Below, piece after piece: positions 41,890-53,361 of a stretch of 64,000 bases of DNA (positions are counted from its first letter, which is position 1; each line of letters starts with the position of its first letter). The notes beneath the pieces were generated by a model. The model ran no database searches. It was given only the letters and a program-made list of their open reading frames with translations, and was not told where the DNA came from. The translations under genes and the position numbers were made by a program. The DNA is from Podocnemis expansa. Its lineage: Eukaryota > Chordata > Testudines > Podocnemididae. The DNA lies in the NCBI GenBank assembly GCA_007922195.1, contig ML681998.1, positions 17,827,989 to 17,891,988 of the forward strand, written 5' to 3'.

Positions 41890-42375
41890 AACCAGTGGCA
41901 AATCAAGGACCCCTGGTCTTCCCCACTGGTGGGCTCCCCCTTACTGGATGGCCTCCCACCACCAGCAGGCTAGCACAGGGATTGGGTGGCAGGCTGGGCC
42001 AGAGGCTGACTGCAGCCTGGCCAGTTGGCACCCAGGGGTGGTGGGGCTGACTGCCACACGTGATGTGACTTGCCTGTACTGCATGCACAGCAGTTGGCCC
42101 TGCCACGCTCCTGAGACTGACTGGCTAGACTGCAGTTGGTTTGCTCAGCCCCCAGGGGCAGAGTGGATGGCTCAGGGACAGGGTGAGAGTTTGGCCTGTG
42201 AGTTGGTTGACCCTTCCAGATTGGCTGGCCCAGGGGTGGGGTGGGAGCGCAGCACCTGGCCTCTGGGCTGTCCTGCACTGCTCAGTGCCAGGCTGCCACC
42301 AACATGGAGGGGCCCCCACATTGTGCTGGGCCCATGGGCATGGGCCCCATTGGCCCATTTGGTAATCCACCCTTG
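41890..42375. mobile_element. GC-rich repeat, possible MITE
   Basis: The edges CAGTGGCAAATCAAGGACCC (left) and, reverse-complemented, AAGGGTGGATTACCAAAT (right) share GG.GATTACC-like text with a known family of DNA-transposon termini but pair only weakly. The interior is full of CAGCCTGGCC and CTGACTG words. Several frames are open from composition alone. Confidence 0.35.
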
Positions 42376-42548
42376 GTCATCACACCACTTCACTGGACCC
42401 AGGAAAAGCAGCAACCACTGCTGGGAACTCCCCATATACCTTGCTTTCTTGGTATGAGTGTCTTTGTTGGCCCACCAAGGGGCATTACAGAAACAGGCCC
42501 TGTCATAGTAAATTTTTATCTTCCTGATTTTCTAGGGAAGCTTTAAAC

Positions 42549-42758
42549 CAGGGGTCTCAAACTTGCGGCCTGTGGGCCACATGTGGCCCCTAAAGCTATT
42601 TTCTGCGGCCCATGACAACATGATCATTACTGATATTTGCAATATCATTGTATGAAAAGGTTTCAGTGGTGCAGCCCTGGGGCTAACGTACTAGTCCTCG
42701 TGTGGCCCTCTATTGGTCCTCATGTGGCCCGCATGGTAATTTGAGTTTGAGACCCCGG
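42549..42758. mobile_element. hAT element, CAGGGGTCTCAAAC family, copy 1
   Basis: Flanked by CTTTAAAC (42541-42548) and CTTTAAAG (42759-42766), a 7/8 duplication. Ends are CAGGGGTCTCAAAC and GTTTGAGACCCCGG. The interior has repeated CGGCCC and GTGGCCC words. Copy 2 is at 60216-60388. Confidence 0.85.
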
Positions 42759-42766
42759 CTTTAAAG

Positions 42767-44027
42767 TGACACCTAAAAGCTCAGACACTTGAAGGCAAAT
42801 AATTTACCGGTCATCTCCCCCCCCCATATCTCATAATTTGTCAGACAGGTGCTTATTCATAATCTTCTAACACTTGGGTTTGGCAACATTTGGGCTGCTC
42901 ACAGTGGTATGCACTCTGTTAAATAATGTGTGCAGGACTGGCTGCCATTCTCATGTAACTTGGATAGTGTTCAAATGTTTTCTGTGACCCCTCCACTCTT
43001 TGGCATAGCATATGTTTTGAGGCTCATTCTATCCTTATTTTGCGTGTGCTCTTCCTGTGCTATGATCTTGGTGTGGAAACAAATAGGGACAGGAATAACG
43101 AGAGTAACGCTTTTGCAATGAGGCAGCTTACACTTCCTAATGTGATATAGGACTCAACATACTGGAGAGCCTTTAACATCGTGTCTAATTATACTGCTTA
43201 TTGTTCTGAGAATCTGGTTCTGTAACACTCTTTCGATATTCACATAACCACTCTAACTTTCTTTCTGCTGCCAACAGTAGTTATTTAATTGCTTTGAGCA
43301 GTAGTAAATTGGTCACATGGAAGTACTCTGATTATTTTCTGTTTGGGATAGGTGGAGATGGGAGGAATGCACTTTAACTGTCAGTCACTAATTAGCCACT
43401 AATCTCTCTGAGTGAAATTCCCACACATGGTGAAGGCTTCATTTGGTGACTTTCTCAATTAGCATCATAACAGCCATAGCTTTTGAACAGTTTGTGTATA
43501 TTTATCTTTCACTTTAAATTGCCTAGGCTATCTTAGATTAAACCAGTTTCATGCTATACCCAAGCCTATTGTTTGATGGCTGTTAGCCAAAATCACAATA
43601 GCAAATGTATTTAAGTGAGTATCATTTGTTTGTGATCTGGTTTTGGATGTGTTTGGAATCTACCAGTACAGCTGTAAAACTGGGATTAAATTTACCATTG
43701 AAGGGGCTGGTTTCTGCCCTTCCTTACTAGGCATGTAGGACCTAATAGGCAGCAGGTTCTGCAGTTCTGCTGTGAGGGCGATTGCACTGCAGAGGGGATG
43801 AAGGAGAAAACAACCTTTTAGGAACCCACTCTCCAGAGCAGCTGGATACGTGGAAGAGGGTTTGAGGCAGGGGCAGGAACATGACCACTGGAAAAGAGCC
43901 TACATGAATCCATGGGTCTGAAGTACTCTTCTCAAAGGGGAGACAGTGGCTTAGAGGTTCAGTTCCTTTCCACTGAGGCCAGAACTCATCCACAGACTAA
44001 ACTAAGCTATGCACTTGGCCCTATGGG
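42767..44027. other. AT-rich stretch, nothing recognised
   Basis: No coding domain or repeat boundary is identified. Confidence 0.4.
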
Positions 44028-44101
44028 CCTTGATCCATAGCCCATAGAAATCAATGTAAAAATTTTCACTGACTTCCATAGGCTTTGGATCAGGTCCTAA
44101 G
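44028..44101. repeat. old palindromic amniote repeat
   Basis: GGGCCTTGATCCATAGCCCA pairs with the reverse complement of the right side (AGGACCTGATCCAAAGCCTA), giving two arms of about 32 bases with a small loop. The text matches the widespread amniote repeat with GATCC and GACTTCA..GGGC words. Confidence 0.65.
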
Positions 44102-44282
44102 AGCAAGTGGTTTAAAGAAAAGGAGTTGCAAGCTCTTCAGATGGCTAGATAGTCTCTCCATACAGCACCAAGTACAAAACTGTTGGTCCAGATTGGGCCC
44201 TCTAGGCACAACCACAGTACAAATGTTTGATCTTCATGTTTCTAATTCATGGTAAGTCTGCAAGCTGTGGTTTTGTCAGTGT

Positions 44283-44591
44283 AGGGTTACCAGATACCAA
44301 AGCATGGAAAGGAGGACGGGGAAGTACAAAAAGGAGGACATTGGAGGACACATGAAAAAAATGTCATATTAATGTAATATTCTTTGTTTTTAGGGGGCCC
44401 TGGAATGCTCTCCCCTAAAAATAAAGTATTCCGTGGCATTCCAGCATACTTTAACTTCTATAAGTAAAAAGCCAGACAAAAATCACGTGTTTTAAAATGC
44501 CTGCCAGATGGAGGATGTGAAGGTAAAAAGGAGGACATGAAGGTAAAAAGGAGAACATGCCCTCCTTTTGCCTGACATCTGGTAACCCTAT
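44283..44591. mobile_element. hAT element, AGGGTTACCAGAT family, with a nested remnant
   Basis: Flanked by GTCAGTGT (44275-44282) and ATCAGTGT (44592-44599), a 7/8 duplication. Ends are AGGGTTACCAGAT and ATCTGGTAACCCT. The interior has repeated AAAAAGGAGGACAT words. At 44395-44462 it contains AGGGGGCCCTGGAATGC and CATACTTTAACTTCT, a remnant of the GTTAAAGTA family seen at 4541 and 9801. Confidence 0.85.
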
Positions 44592-44599
44592 ATCAGTGT

Positions 44600-45207
44600 A
44601 TCCGGTCTTTATACTATGAAAAACATTTACTTGTGTGTTCAGAAATGTGTAGGCGAGTGCAAAGAGAAATAGTCTGAAAGTGCTTCTAAGAATGTCCCCT
44701 GGTCTCACTAGCTGTGAGGCAGAAGAAAGTGAAGCTGAATAAAAGAAGGCTACACCAAATCTACATGCTGGAATTCCAAGAATGAGACCTAATTGTGGTG
44801 TAAATCATGAACGGAGTGGTCCAGTGACTTATTTCCTACGGTTTCCCTCTCTCCTGAGCTGAAGGAAATTGCAGACCCAAGTGATATGGCCAATGAAGTG
44901 GAGGCCAAGGTTCTAGCGATGTCCTAGTCCTTACCTGTCACTTCCCAAATTCATAAAGCAATCCTTCCATAGTCCATCCTGTAGGAGGGAGGGCAGTCAG
45001 GATGTGCCTCCCTCCTCCAGAGCAGTTGTCCCAGGAGTTGAGCGCTCGCCCTGCTGGCCAGAGGAGGGCTCTGCAGGGACCCAGGCTGGGACCCGGAACA
45101 CAGGAGGCGGGCCCAGGGGAGGGGAGGACAATATAAGGAGATGGACCAGGCAAAGCAGGAGGAGACCGAGAGGGAGAGGCACTGGAATCCCTGACACCAC
45201 TCACCCC
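44600..45207. other. non-coding stretch, GC-rich towards the right
   Basis: From about 44990 the sequence becomes GC-rich and holds ACAATATAAGGAG at 45129, a possible TATA-type signal 80 bases before the acidic open frame. No domain is recognised. Confidence 0.4.
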
Positions 45208-45540
45208 TAGTCTGTGGACAAGCAGCCTGAGCGCTGGTGGGAGTTCCCGGTCTACTCCCCGCCCCAAGGGGAGTACTTGGAAGAACTGCCTTTGGCCGAA
45301 GACCCCATGGGTCCGGAGGACTCATCCCCCAATGATCTGGAGGAGCTGCCTTCTGCCAAAGACCTCCTGGACTGGGCAGACCCTGCCAGCAACGACCTAG
45401 AAGAGTTACCCCTCGTGGAAGACCTAGAGGACCTACCAGCCCTGCCACCCCTGGGGAAAGAAGGTTTGACGGGAATCCCTCTGGCATTTTACCCTGAAGA
45501 CTTGGTAGGGGAGGAAAAGGGGGAACCCCAGAGGAAGTAG
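45208..45540 (+). other. open frame with three acidic 20-residue repeats
   Basis: An open stretch of 110 codons between a TAG at 45208 and a TAG at 45538. The protein would contain three repeats of about 20 residues, each starting LEELP (LEELPLAEDP, LEELPSAKDLLDW, LEELPLVEDL) with SPND or ASND at the joints, so the DNA is a 60-bp tandem repeat. There is no ATG at the beginning; the first in-frame ATG is at about 45307, inside the first repeat. I do not recognise the product. It could be part of an LTR or other repeat, or a decayed exon. Confidence 0.4.
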
Positions 45541-46867
45541 CCCAGGGAAGAGTGGGCCTGTCCCTCCGGGGTGTGCTTAAAGCCGGTGTGTTTCAGTGGG
45601 AGCACCGCTGGCTTGCTGGTGGCCTAACAGCCTCCAGATAGGGCCCTGGGCTGAGATGCAATGGAGTGGGCAGGCCTGCATCTCCCTCCCCTGCACCCAA
45701 TCCCCTGCCAACCCTGCGATATTGACCCCTGCTCTAAAGCCTCACCATAAATCCTCTCCTACAGCCTCGCCCGGAGGGAGGGCTGGAGGCCTAGACTGTG
45801 TCTGGCGGCCTCGCCTTGCAAAGGGGGGCTTGCAGACGGGAACTTGGGCACGGCCTTGCCTGACAGGGGAGTGGGAGGTTGCCCGCTGGGTGGATCACTT
45901 GGCCACCAACCACCTGCGACCCACACATCCCTCTTTCCTTGTTGGGTTAGCAATGCAGCCAGTCCAGCAGCCACATTGGCTAATGACCCATCATTGGTGG
46001 CATTTAACTATCTGTCTGGGCCTAAATTCATTCCCAAGTACATGAGTGCTTGCCATTTTTGATGCCAGTAAACTATAGTCAACAACTGCTGACATCTGGA
46101 CTCTATATCAGCCTGTTAAAGTTTTAAACTGCATTTCAGCTGCAAGTTTGAGCAAAGGCTGCTCAGCCACTTTAAAGCATTGTCTTATAGATCATTATAC
46201 TTAATTGTAAACAAGCAATTAAAGTAATCTAAATGAATGACTTCCCAGCTGTGGCAGCCTTGTCAGCTGGTCTTGTCTACAATGAGAATTTTGAGAACTA
46301 CTCCTTCAGTCTAGTGCCCACCCATGCTTCGTAAAGCAAAAGCTCTAAAACCTGAAGAGAATATCATAGAGGAAATGTTAGCATTTCTATCATTTTGTCA
46401 CCTAGCAGCAGGTTTAGATGTCATGATGGAAAAACACCTGCATCCCATTGACATGTTTTCATCAATGCTAGACCTTTAGGTGCTACAGGAGAATAAATAA
46501 TAACCAGCTATCAGATAACGTCTAACTTCGTCAGTGAAGACAGCCCAAGAGCGACCTAACATGCTATGCTCTTCGATTTGTACTATATATAATCTAATTT
46601 TTAAGCACTGTGCTTTCTGCAAATATATTCCTTACAGATATGAGAGAGTGGCCATACTTACCTGCTGCTTAATTAATATTGAACTTTAGTCATACAGTCT
46701 TGCCCTTGGACACACATCCACAGATCCTGCTGACATCAGCAGACCCATCTGCAATTGAGAACTGCGCTGAGTGTAGACAACACTTGCGCCCTGTTTCAAC
46801 AACTTGTGTGTGGGACATGACATGTGCAATAAGCATGTTCTTCCGAAGGCTCTAGCAGGGCCAGAAT
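45541..46867. other. non-coding stretch, nothing recognised
   Basis: GC-rich up to about 45990, then AT-rich. Open frames in the GC-rich part have no domain content. Confidence 0.4.
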
Positions 46868-46986
46868 TAGAATCACAGAATAGAATCAAATCATAGGGTT
46901 GGAAGGGACCTCGTGAGATCATCGAGTCCAACCCCCCCGGGGCTTGAACCCAGGACCTTCTGCATATTAAGCAGAGGTGCTAGACA
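46868..46986 (-). mobile_element. tRNA-derived SINE with CR1-like tail, second copy
   Basis: The plus strand reads AGAATCACAGAATAGAATC, then TAGGGTTGGAAGGGACCTCG (CR1 tail, reversed), then GGGGCTTGAACCCAGGACC (B box, reversed) and AGCAGAGGTGCTAG. It is the reverse complement of the SINE at 36405-36530. Confidence 0.8.
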
Positions 46987-47049
46987 TTTCCAAATGAAGA
47001 ATTTGGCCCTAAAAATACTGAAATTAATTTGCTTTGTTGTACAACATGT

Positions 47050-47216
47050 CCTACTGTGTAAGTTCCCCACCTTCAAAGCATCTGACAAAGTGGGATTGTC
47101 TCCCATGAGAGCTCATGCAATAAATAAATTTGTTAGGCTTTAAAAGTGCCACAGGACTCTTTGTTTGTTTTGCTGAACTAGAACAACACAGCTACGTCTT
47201 TGGAACTTGTCCTAGA
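47050..47216 (+). mobile_element. PLE 3' tail
   Basis: AAGTTCCCCACCTTCAAAGC, CTGACAAAGTGGG, GAGAGCTCATGCAATAAATA and the terminus GAACTAGAACAACACAGCTA. No coding part is attached. Confidence 0.82.
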
Positions 47217-47690
47217 CTTCTTCTGAACAAAAGACATCTTAGTTGTACTGTCAGATGTAGTTTGTACTTGATGTTTGCTCTAGTTCAAGGCATCACGTTA
47301 AAGTTACAGGCTCAGCAGCCTAGTTCATCTGTGTTATACAGACCCACAACAGAATTGGTTTAAAGTATATAATGTAAATATCTTAAGGCATTGTGTTTTG
47401 GTTTCTGCTTAAAATGTTGTTTCAAGTGCAGTCACAGGTAATGGCATTATGTGAGAACTGTTGTGTGCTGTGTCTGTAATACTAGTCAGCAAAACATTTA
47501 ACAATGTGCTTAACTTCAAGCACAGTGGTAGAGTCAGTTGGGCAAATGGAAAAGCTTTGCTGAACTGGGGCAAGAACGTTCAGCATCTTCTATTCTAGCA
47601 TTCTTTACGAGCTGACAGAGCACTTGTTTTTACTTTGCCCCCAGACTCCTCTTTACTAACAGTTTAGGCTTTTAGCTCAAATAATCTGCT
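47217..47690. other. non-coding stretch, nothing recognised
   Basis: Separates a PLE tail from the DIRS element. No features seen. Confidence 0.4.
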
Positions 47691-47693
47691 TCT

Positions 47694-47870
47694 TTGAGCG
47701 CTGCTCGAATAAATTCAGAAATAGGTGTCTCCATGCTGGAGCACCAGATTGGTCGGAACTTTTTGCCCTAGCCTGTCAGAAGAGGGCAGGCGGCCACGGC
47801 CCCCACGCCACCCCGTGGCTATATATGTAGCCGTTGCCCGGCCCCTCCCCAGTTTCTTTTTTTTCTGCCT
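47694..47870 (+). promoter_or_regulatory. DIRS left terminal repeat with TATA-type promoter
   Basis: Contains CCATGCTGGAGCACCAGATT, CCTAGCCTGTCAGAAG and GGCTATATATGTAGCC (TATA at 47820-47826), followed by a pyrimidine-rich start region about 40 bases downstream. The same block occurs reversed at 57840-58000 and within 29435-29614. That this is a promoter is inferred from the TATA box and its position before gag. Confidence 0.55.
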
Positions 47871-47932
47871 TAGTTTCGGTTGTGGAACTGCCCACTTCTT
47901 GCTTCGCAAGCAGCCTGTCCGTCGTTTGCTGT

Positions 47933-49675
47933 ATGAGCGTCTCGCCCAACTGGGAGAACCTATTTGTGGACCTAGTCCCACCGAAGAAGGTCTCCTTTTC
48001 TGGGCCAGAACACCGCACTCCAACACTGTCCACCATGCTGGGGTTTAAGCACTGTGCCGAGTGCGGCAAGGCCTTCCCACGGGACGATCCCCATGAGAAG
48101 TGCCTCCGGTGCCTGGGCGAAAGCCACATGGTCACCGTGTGCTCCATTTGCCTGTCCTTTAAACTGAGGACAATCGAGGACAGGGAGCAAAAGGGCCGTG
48201 CCCTGGCCTCTGAGCAGGACTGGCACTCCTCCCCTAAGGCTTTGGGGTCTCCTGTGGCACCGTGTGCCAGTTCAGCGCTGGAGCCTGCCACCCGGCACTA
48301 TGTCGAAAGGCAATGGAGGACCAGCTCGGTACTGACCTCAGTACTGCGGCGCCGACATAGACCACCTCTTCTACACGGGGCTCCCCTTAGGACTGGTCAG
48401 CCTCAGTACCGATCCGACGACTCTGGAGGCAGTGGAGGCAGCAAGGGCACTCCTCCTGTTGCCCATGCCCCTTCTCCGGTGCCACCTAGAAGGGGGAAGC
48501 TGGCCTTCCTTTCGAAGACCTGGGTGCCACGTGTATGGCACCGTTCGCCTTCCCTGTCACTGGCCCCGGGACAAGAACACCAGAGTCTACTGTGAGTCCC
48601 AGTACCATGGAGCCATCCCTGTGGCACCATGTCACTGCCATCCCTGGTGCCACTCCGAGAGTCCCAAGAGGTTTCCCCCTGTTCTAGCTCGGGGGAAGGC
48701 ACTTCAAGGGGCTCCAAATGGCCTCAGCGCCGGCTCCCGGCGCCATCGCTCTTTCAGTACCACCCCTAGGATTGGTCCCTTCAAGAGGCCCCTCTAACTT
48801 CACTGGCACTGGCCCAATCGGCACCAATGAGAGTACTGAACCCGGGGCTGTGCTTTTATACAGGCAACTTATCGGCACACTTTGATCTTCTGCGCCGTGT
48901 CTCATCGCTCATGAGCATGGAGCTCCAATCCTCTGAAACACCGTCCGACACCTTATTCGGGCCAGTGTTCTCATTGGCGGAATCAGTTACAGTTCCCTTC
49001 CACCCTAGCGTTTGGGACTTGGCCTCCTCCTGCTGGCAAAACCCGGGTTCCATCTCCCCAGTTTCGGATACGGTGGGACTCAAGTACAGAGGCCCGGGGC
49101 TAGAGTTCTCCTCACTTAACCACCACCCAGTCCCTCCTTGTGTGGTGGTGGAGGTGGCCTTAGGGCCGGGACAAGCCCCCCATGATCTCCTCCCGACATC
49201 GAGGGACGCCAGGGAGCTTGAGTTATTGGGCGCAAAGTTTACTTCTCCTCAGCCTTCCAATTGCGGGTCGCAAACAATCAGGCCCTGATTAGTAGATACA
49301 TGTTGGATGTGTGGGAGTCAATACGTACACAAATTCAGACATCTACTCCCATTAGAGTCGAGGGAAGAGTATGCTGCTTTTCTAGAGGAAGGCAAAATAG
49401 CTTCCCAGGACCTCCTACTTTCAGCCTGGGATGTGGTGGATATGGTGACCCACACTATGGCCTCGGCTGTAACCCTGCGCTGCGCAGCCTGCCTACAGGA
49501 AGCCAGAGTGCCCTCGGCCTCACAAGAGGTGGCCCTCAACCTGCCTTTTGGAGGTGATGCCCTCTTCCCAGAGGAGACCTCAGCTGTTATGGGTACTGCC
49601 CATGACCCCAGAGGAGAATTAAAATATTTCGGCCTCCTCCAGGAGGGGCCTCTTCCACACCCTCCAGCCCCATAA
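47933..49675 (+). pseudogene. DIRS gag-like protein, three frame segments
   Basis: ATG 47933. The first segment (to 48595) has a zinc-binding module: CAECGKAF, then DDPHEKCLRCLGESH and CSICLSFK, followed by a Ser/Pro-rich linker and PRRGKLAFLSK. The second (48827-49288) reads LSAHFDLLRR, SDTLFGPVF, HPSVWDLASSCWQNPGS and SRDARELELLGAK. The third (49261-49675) reads NNQALISRYM, REEYAAFLEEGKIASQDLLL and MASAVTLRCAACLQEA. Order and content match DIRS1-type gag, which packages the RNA. Two frameshifts (near 48600-48820 and 49260-49300) break it. It is the best-preserved gag of the three DIRS copies. Confidence 0.85.
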
Positions 49676-52600
49676 GGCCTGAGAGTAAGCCGCTCCCCCC
49701 GTAACAGTTACTGGTGAGGACTCAGTCCTCACCGCCACAACTGCAGTTTGAATCCCACTGGGGGGACCCTCCTGCCAAGGCCCCTCTCCTGGGGAACTCT
49801 GAGAGAGCTCTCAACCTGTTAGTCAGCAGTATAGGTTATAATCACCAATATCATCATCAATCACCTTCTCCAAACCATGGTGAAGTGGCCACCATTGTTG
49901 GACTCTCCCTCTCAGAAACGACAGAGAGCCCTTCTCCCTCTTTCCTTCCTGGTGAGAATGGGCAGTTCACAGGCGAGGCAGCTTCCTCCCCTTCGGGTAG
50001 GACTAGGGCATAACCCATACTCACGCCCCTTCATCTGACCCTAGTGCCTTGAGAAGACTTGACCCTCTCACTACCCAAACCTCCTCACCCACCATGAAGG
50101 GAAGGATGGAATCCTGCCATCTGAACCCATGCAGGCAACCGATAGCCAGCAGTCCTGGCCACCAAGAGGCTATCATGTCTCTGCATATGACACACCGCCA
50201 AGGGGAAAAGCCCCCCTTTCCCCTTTCTGCCTCCTTGGGCAGCAACTCTATTACCCCAGTGGAACACATATGGTGTTCATGGAACTCACTCCCAACATCA
50301 GAGAGTGTATCACCCACCACTGCCCACCCGAACCAAATGGAGCCTCCCCTCGTGGGGTCCTTTTCATACCAGGAGCTACACTCCCACACGCTTCCCTGTG
50401 GATGTGGCACTATCGTCTACCCCCTCCCACGCCGATGGTCAGAGAACACTCTATTGGGTCCTGTCCCTCTACTCACAGTATGAATGAGCTCGCTGCCTTG
50501 CCCATCCTTTCCTTACTACCAGCAAGACTAGCTGGTGTTTAATCATCGTTCCCACCCAATTGACCCTCATTAGGGTTGTGGGCATACGCTTCCAACTCGA
50601 AGCACCCAAACCCTCCCTGACCCCATGGAGCAGGTAATTCATTCCCGATTGCCAGATGCAAACATCGGGACCCGGCCATTAGATGTAAGTGTTGGCCAAC
50701 TCACTCATGGTCCTTGTGAGAGATGAACAGTCCAGTACTCATCACTTCTGGCTGGTTCTCAGCTTAGGTGAAAGCTCTTGAGAGAGGTCTTAAAAACGGG
50801 ACCCCCACCCCATTCTTCTACAGTCTTTAAAAAAAAAAATACATATAGATAGATGAAGGGAGGTAACCACGTGAACAGTGAACATTTCCCCCTGGAAATC
50901 TCCCAACCTGGGCCATTGATCACCACTACCCAGGATGCACCCTCATGCCAAAACCCCCGTACATGGGGTCTTGCCCCTCACAGAGGGGACCCTAGCCACT
51001 TTCCTCTCTCTATCCCTAAGGTGGCCGTTCTGTTATATCCTAATCCTCAGCTCTCTGAGATCCAGAGGAGATAACCTGATAATAGTGACAAAACCATCCA
51101 GATCTCTCCCTTCACCATTCAGTTGAAGTCAGGAAAGTTCGTCCCTCTGCCTCTTGCTATGTTCATAGTCACCGTTCGCTCCCTCTGTGACGGTTAGAAG
51201 ACCGCCCCAACAGACGGATACTTCCCTGGGGCCAATCTTCCCCTCGCAGGGTTTTGTCCAGCGGTGTCTCTCATGTAGCTCACCCCCTGGGGCATGGCCG
51301 TAGCACCATGTTTATCCCGGCCTAGCTTCCGGACACTCTCTCTCAGGAGTCGCATGGGTACAATTCCTTCCTTCCCATTATGACCCAAGGCTGTCCTAGT
51401 CTTAGTAGGCGCGTCTTAGAATAACATGCCCCTGTCCTAAGCATTTGTGACAGGGTTTCGCACTCGACAAAGTCCACTCTACATCTACCCTGAAATTACC
51501 TTCAACAACTGGAATTTGGGAACTGGCTGACCCTTGATAGAGTTTACCTTCCTGGTAAGATCTAATACCATCATTGGCATACTCATAGAGGACACTTCAG
51601 ATATACCATAAACGTCTTAAAGAGGAGATGGCCGGATGTACCCCTTTGGGGTGGCATACCCTCACCCAGCCCTTTTTGGAGGAGCCTATCTCCTTCTCCG
51701 TACATCCCGACTTTCCCCCGGGGCCCTTCCTCTAGGGAGCCTCTATGCGCACCCCTGTGCAGTGTTAGCTAGGCTTGGACCATCTCAGAATGGGACCTCC
51801 CTGATGGTGTGAGGGCATATAGGTTAAAGTGAGTGGTTCCATAGGCCACGGGTACTAGCATCCGGGCCTGTTGTGCTCTCGAGCCCATCACCAAGCTGTA
51901 GCCTTACCACATCCAACCCCTTGCCCTAGCATTCCTGTGGCTGCCTTCCAGCTGCTGAATTTAAAAAGAAGAAAGGGAAGGGCGTAGGTAGCAATAATGC
52001 CATTTCCTTGTCTTGTGCGAAGATACAGACTCTGACATCCCACGCAACGGGGTCTGTAACGGTGCCATTGGTAAGCTCACGATGGCCTGATCACACCTTT
52101 CAGGCTCATAGAACATCTCACCTTTGTTTCTCTTATCTAGTACCAAAGGATGGGCCAGGCATTTGGCTCCTCCATGCCAGTCCTGCTGCCTCACTTATAA
52201 GTGTGCCCTATGGAGTTGTTGGCTGTTGCCGTCGATGTCCCAACAGTTTCTTTGAACTAAATCAAAGTAACTTCTCTAGGTTCTTCCCTCCCACTCCTGG
52301 TAACCTTCCTCTCTGTCGGGATACTGAGTGCGCCAGATTCATGTACTTGATGTTCTCTGGGGAGGTTGTCACTACTGCAGGCCCCAGGGGGGCACAGCCC
52401 TCTCAAGTCCCCGGCCTAGCCCCATGACCTGTGCTTGCCTTCAATACTGGACTGAGGGAGAGACAGTCTAATTCCCTTCCTCTGGTTTTTCTGCAGTGCT
52501 CATAACCACCGCCAGCCTGGCAAATTTCGGGCCTCAGGAACTCCCCCATAGGAATTATGCCAGCACGTGTCACTGCCAGAACACTAAATCTTCTGACCTC

Positions 52601-52879
52601 CACATGGCGTCTGCCAATACCCCCTTAGGAAAAGCGATTAGAGACGCATTCCTTGGCCATGGCCACAATATGTTGGAACTTCATACGCATAACATGCACT
52701 CAGGCCATCATGCCCACACACACCAGTCGGTGCTCAGGCAATCCGGGCCTACTTCTCTCCACTGGGTTACGTCCTGTATCTCCAGGCTACCCTTGCTGGG
52801 ATGGAGGTCCTTAGGTCAATTTCCTAGTCCCTTGAGGACCTGCTCGCTAGACAGTTATCCATGTCGGAGTTGTGCTGTG
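49676..52879 (+). other. DIRS interior without recognisable RT or recombinase
   Basis: About 3.2 kb. The longest open frames are below 150 codons and lack domain content. I see no RT Tyr-X-Asp-Asp box, RNase H or tyrosine recombinase motif. A run of A with ATACATATAGATAGATG lies near 50828. Confidence 0.55.
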
Positions 52880-53361
52880 CTGAAGGCAGAAGAGCCAACT
52901 CCACCTGCCATCCATCAGCGTGGCTAGCAGTCACCTATTTCTGACTTTATCCAAGCAGCGTTCAAAGAACGGTGGGTTACTTACCAGTAACCGTTCTTCT
53001 TCGAGGTGGGCTGCTCGGATCCATTCAGTAATAGGTGCCTCTGTGCCAGAGCACTGGATTGGTTGGAAAAAACTTTTCCTAGCCTGTCAGAAGAGGGGAG
53101 GTGGCCACCACCCCTCGCATCACCCGTGGCTTTATATACATCCACCTCCTTGCCCCCTCCTCAGTTGCTTAGAGTTGCCAGCTCCAGAGTAGGAATGGAG
53201 GGGAGGGACCTGAATGGATCCGAGCAGCTCATCTCGAAGAAGGACGGTTACTGGTGAGTAACCCACCATTCTTCTTTGAGTGCTGCTCAGATGCATTCAG
53301 TAACAGGTGATAACTAACCATGCTGATGGATGGCGGGTGGAGTTGGTACTTCCACCTTCAG
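52880..53361. repeat. DIRS palindromic junction: two internal complementary regions around one terminal repeat
   Basis: 52880-53029 and 53210-53361 are reverse-complement arms of about 150 bases (CTGAAGGCAGAAGAGCC on the left, TTCCACCTTCAG on the right), separated by 180 bases. The arms hold GGTTACTTACCAGTAACC (52975-52992) and GGTTACTGGTGAGTAACC (53246-53263). The 180-base spacer is a terminal repeat with CTTTATATACATCC (TATA-type). It serves as the right repeat of copy C; copy B has none of its own. Confidence 0.75.

Larger units (their letters stand above)
47694..52975 (+). mobile_element. DIRS1-type retrotransposon, copy B (plus strand)
   Basis: Begins with the left repeat minus its outermost palindrome (CTTTGAGCGCTGCTCGAATA), then a TATA-type promoter, gag (47933-49675), about 3.2 kb without recognisable coding text, and half of an internal complementary region (52880-52975). 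Its own right repeat is not present. The sequence instead runs straight into the right end of copy C, which lies in the opposite orientation. Confidence 0.8.

Noticed and set aside
45214..45540. A confident protein-coding gene starting at 45214
   Set aside because: The codon there is GTG and no ATG precedes the repeats, so a vertebrate start is unsupported. Kept only as an open frame of unknown nature.
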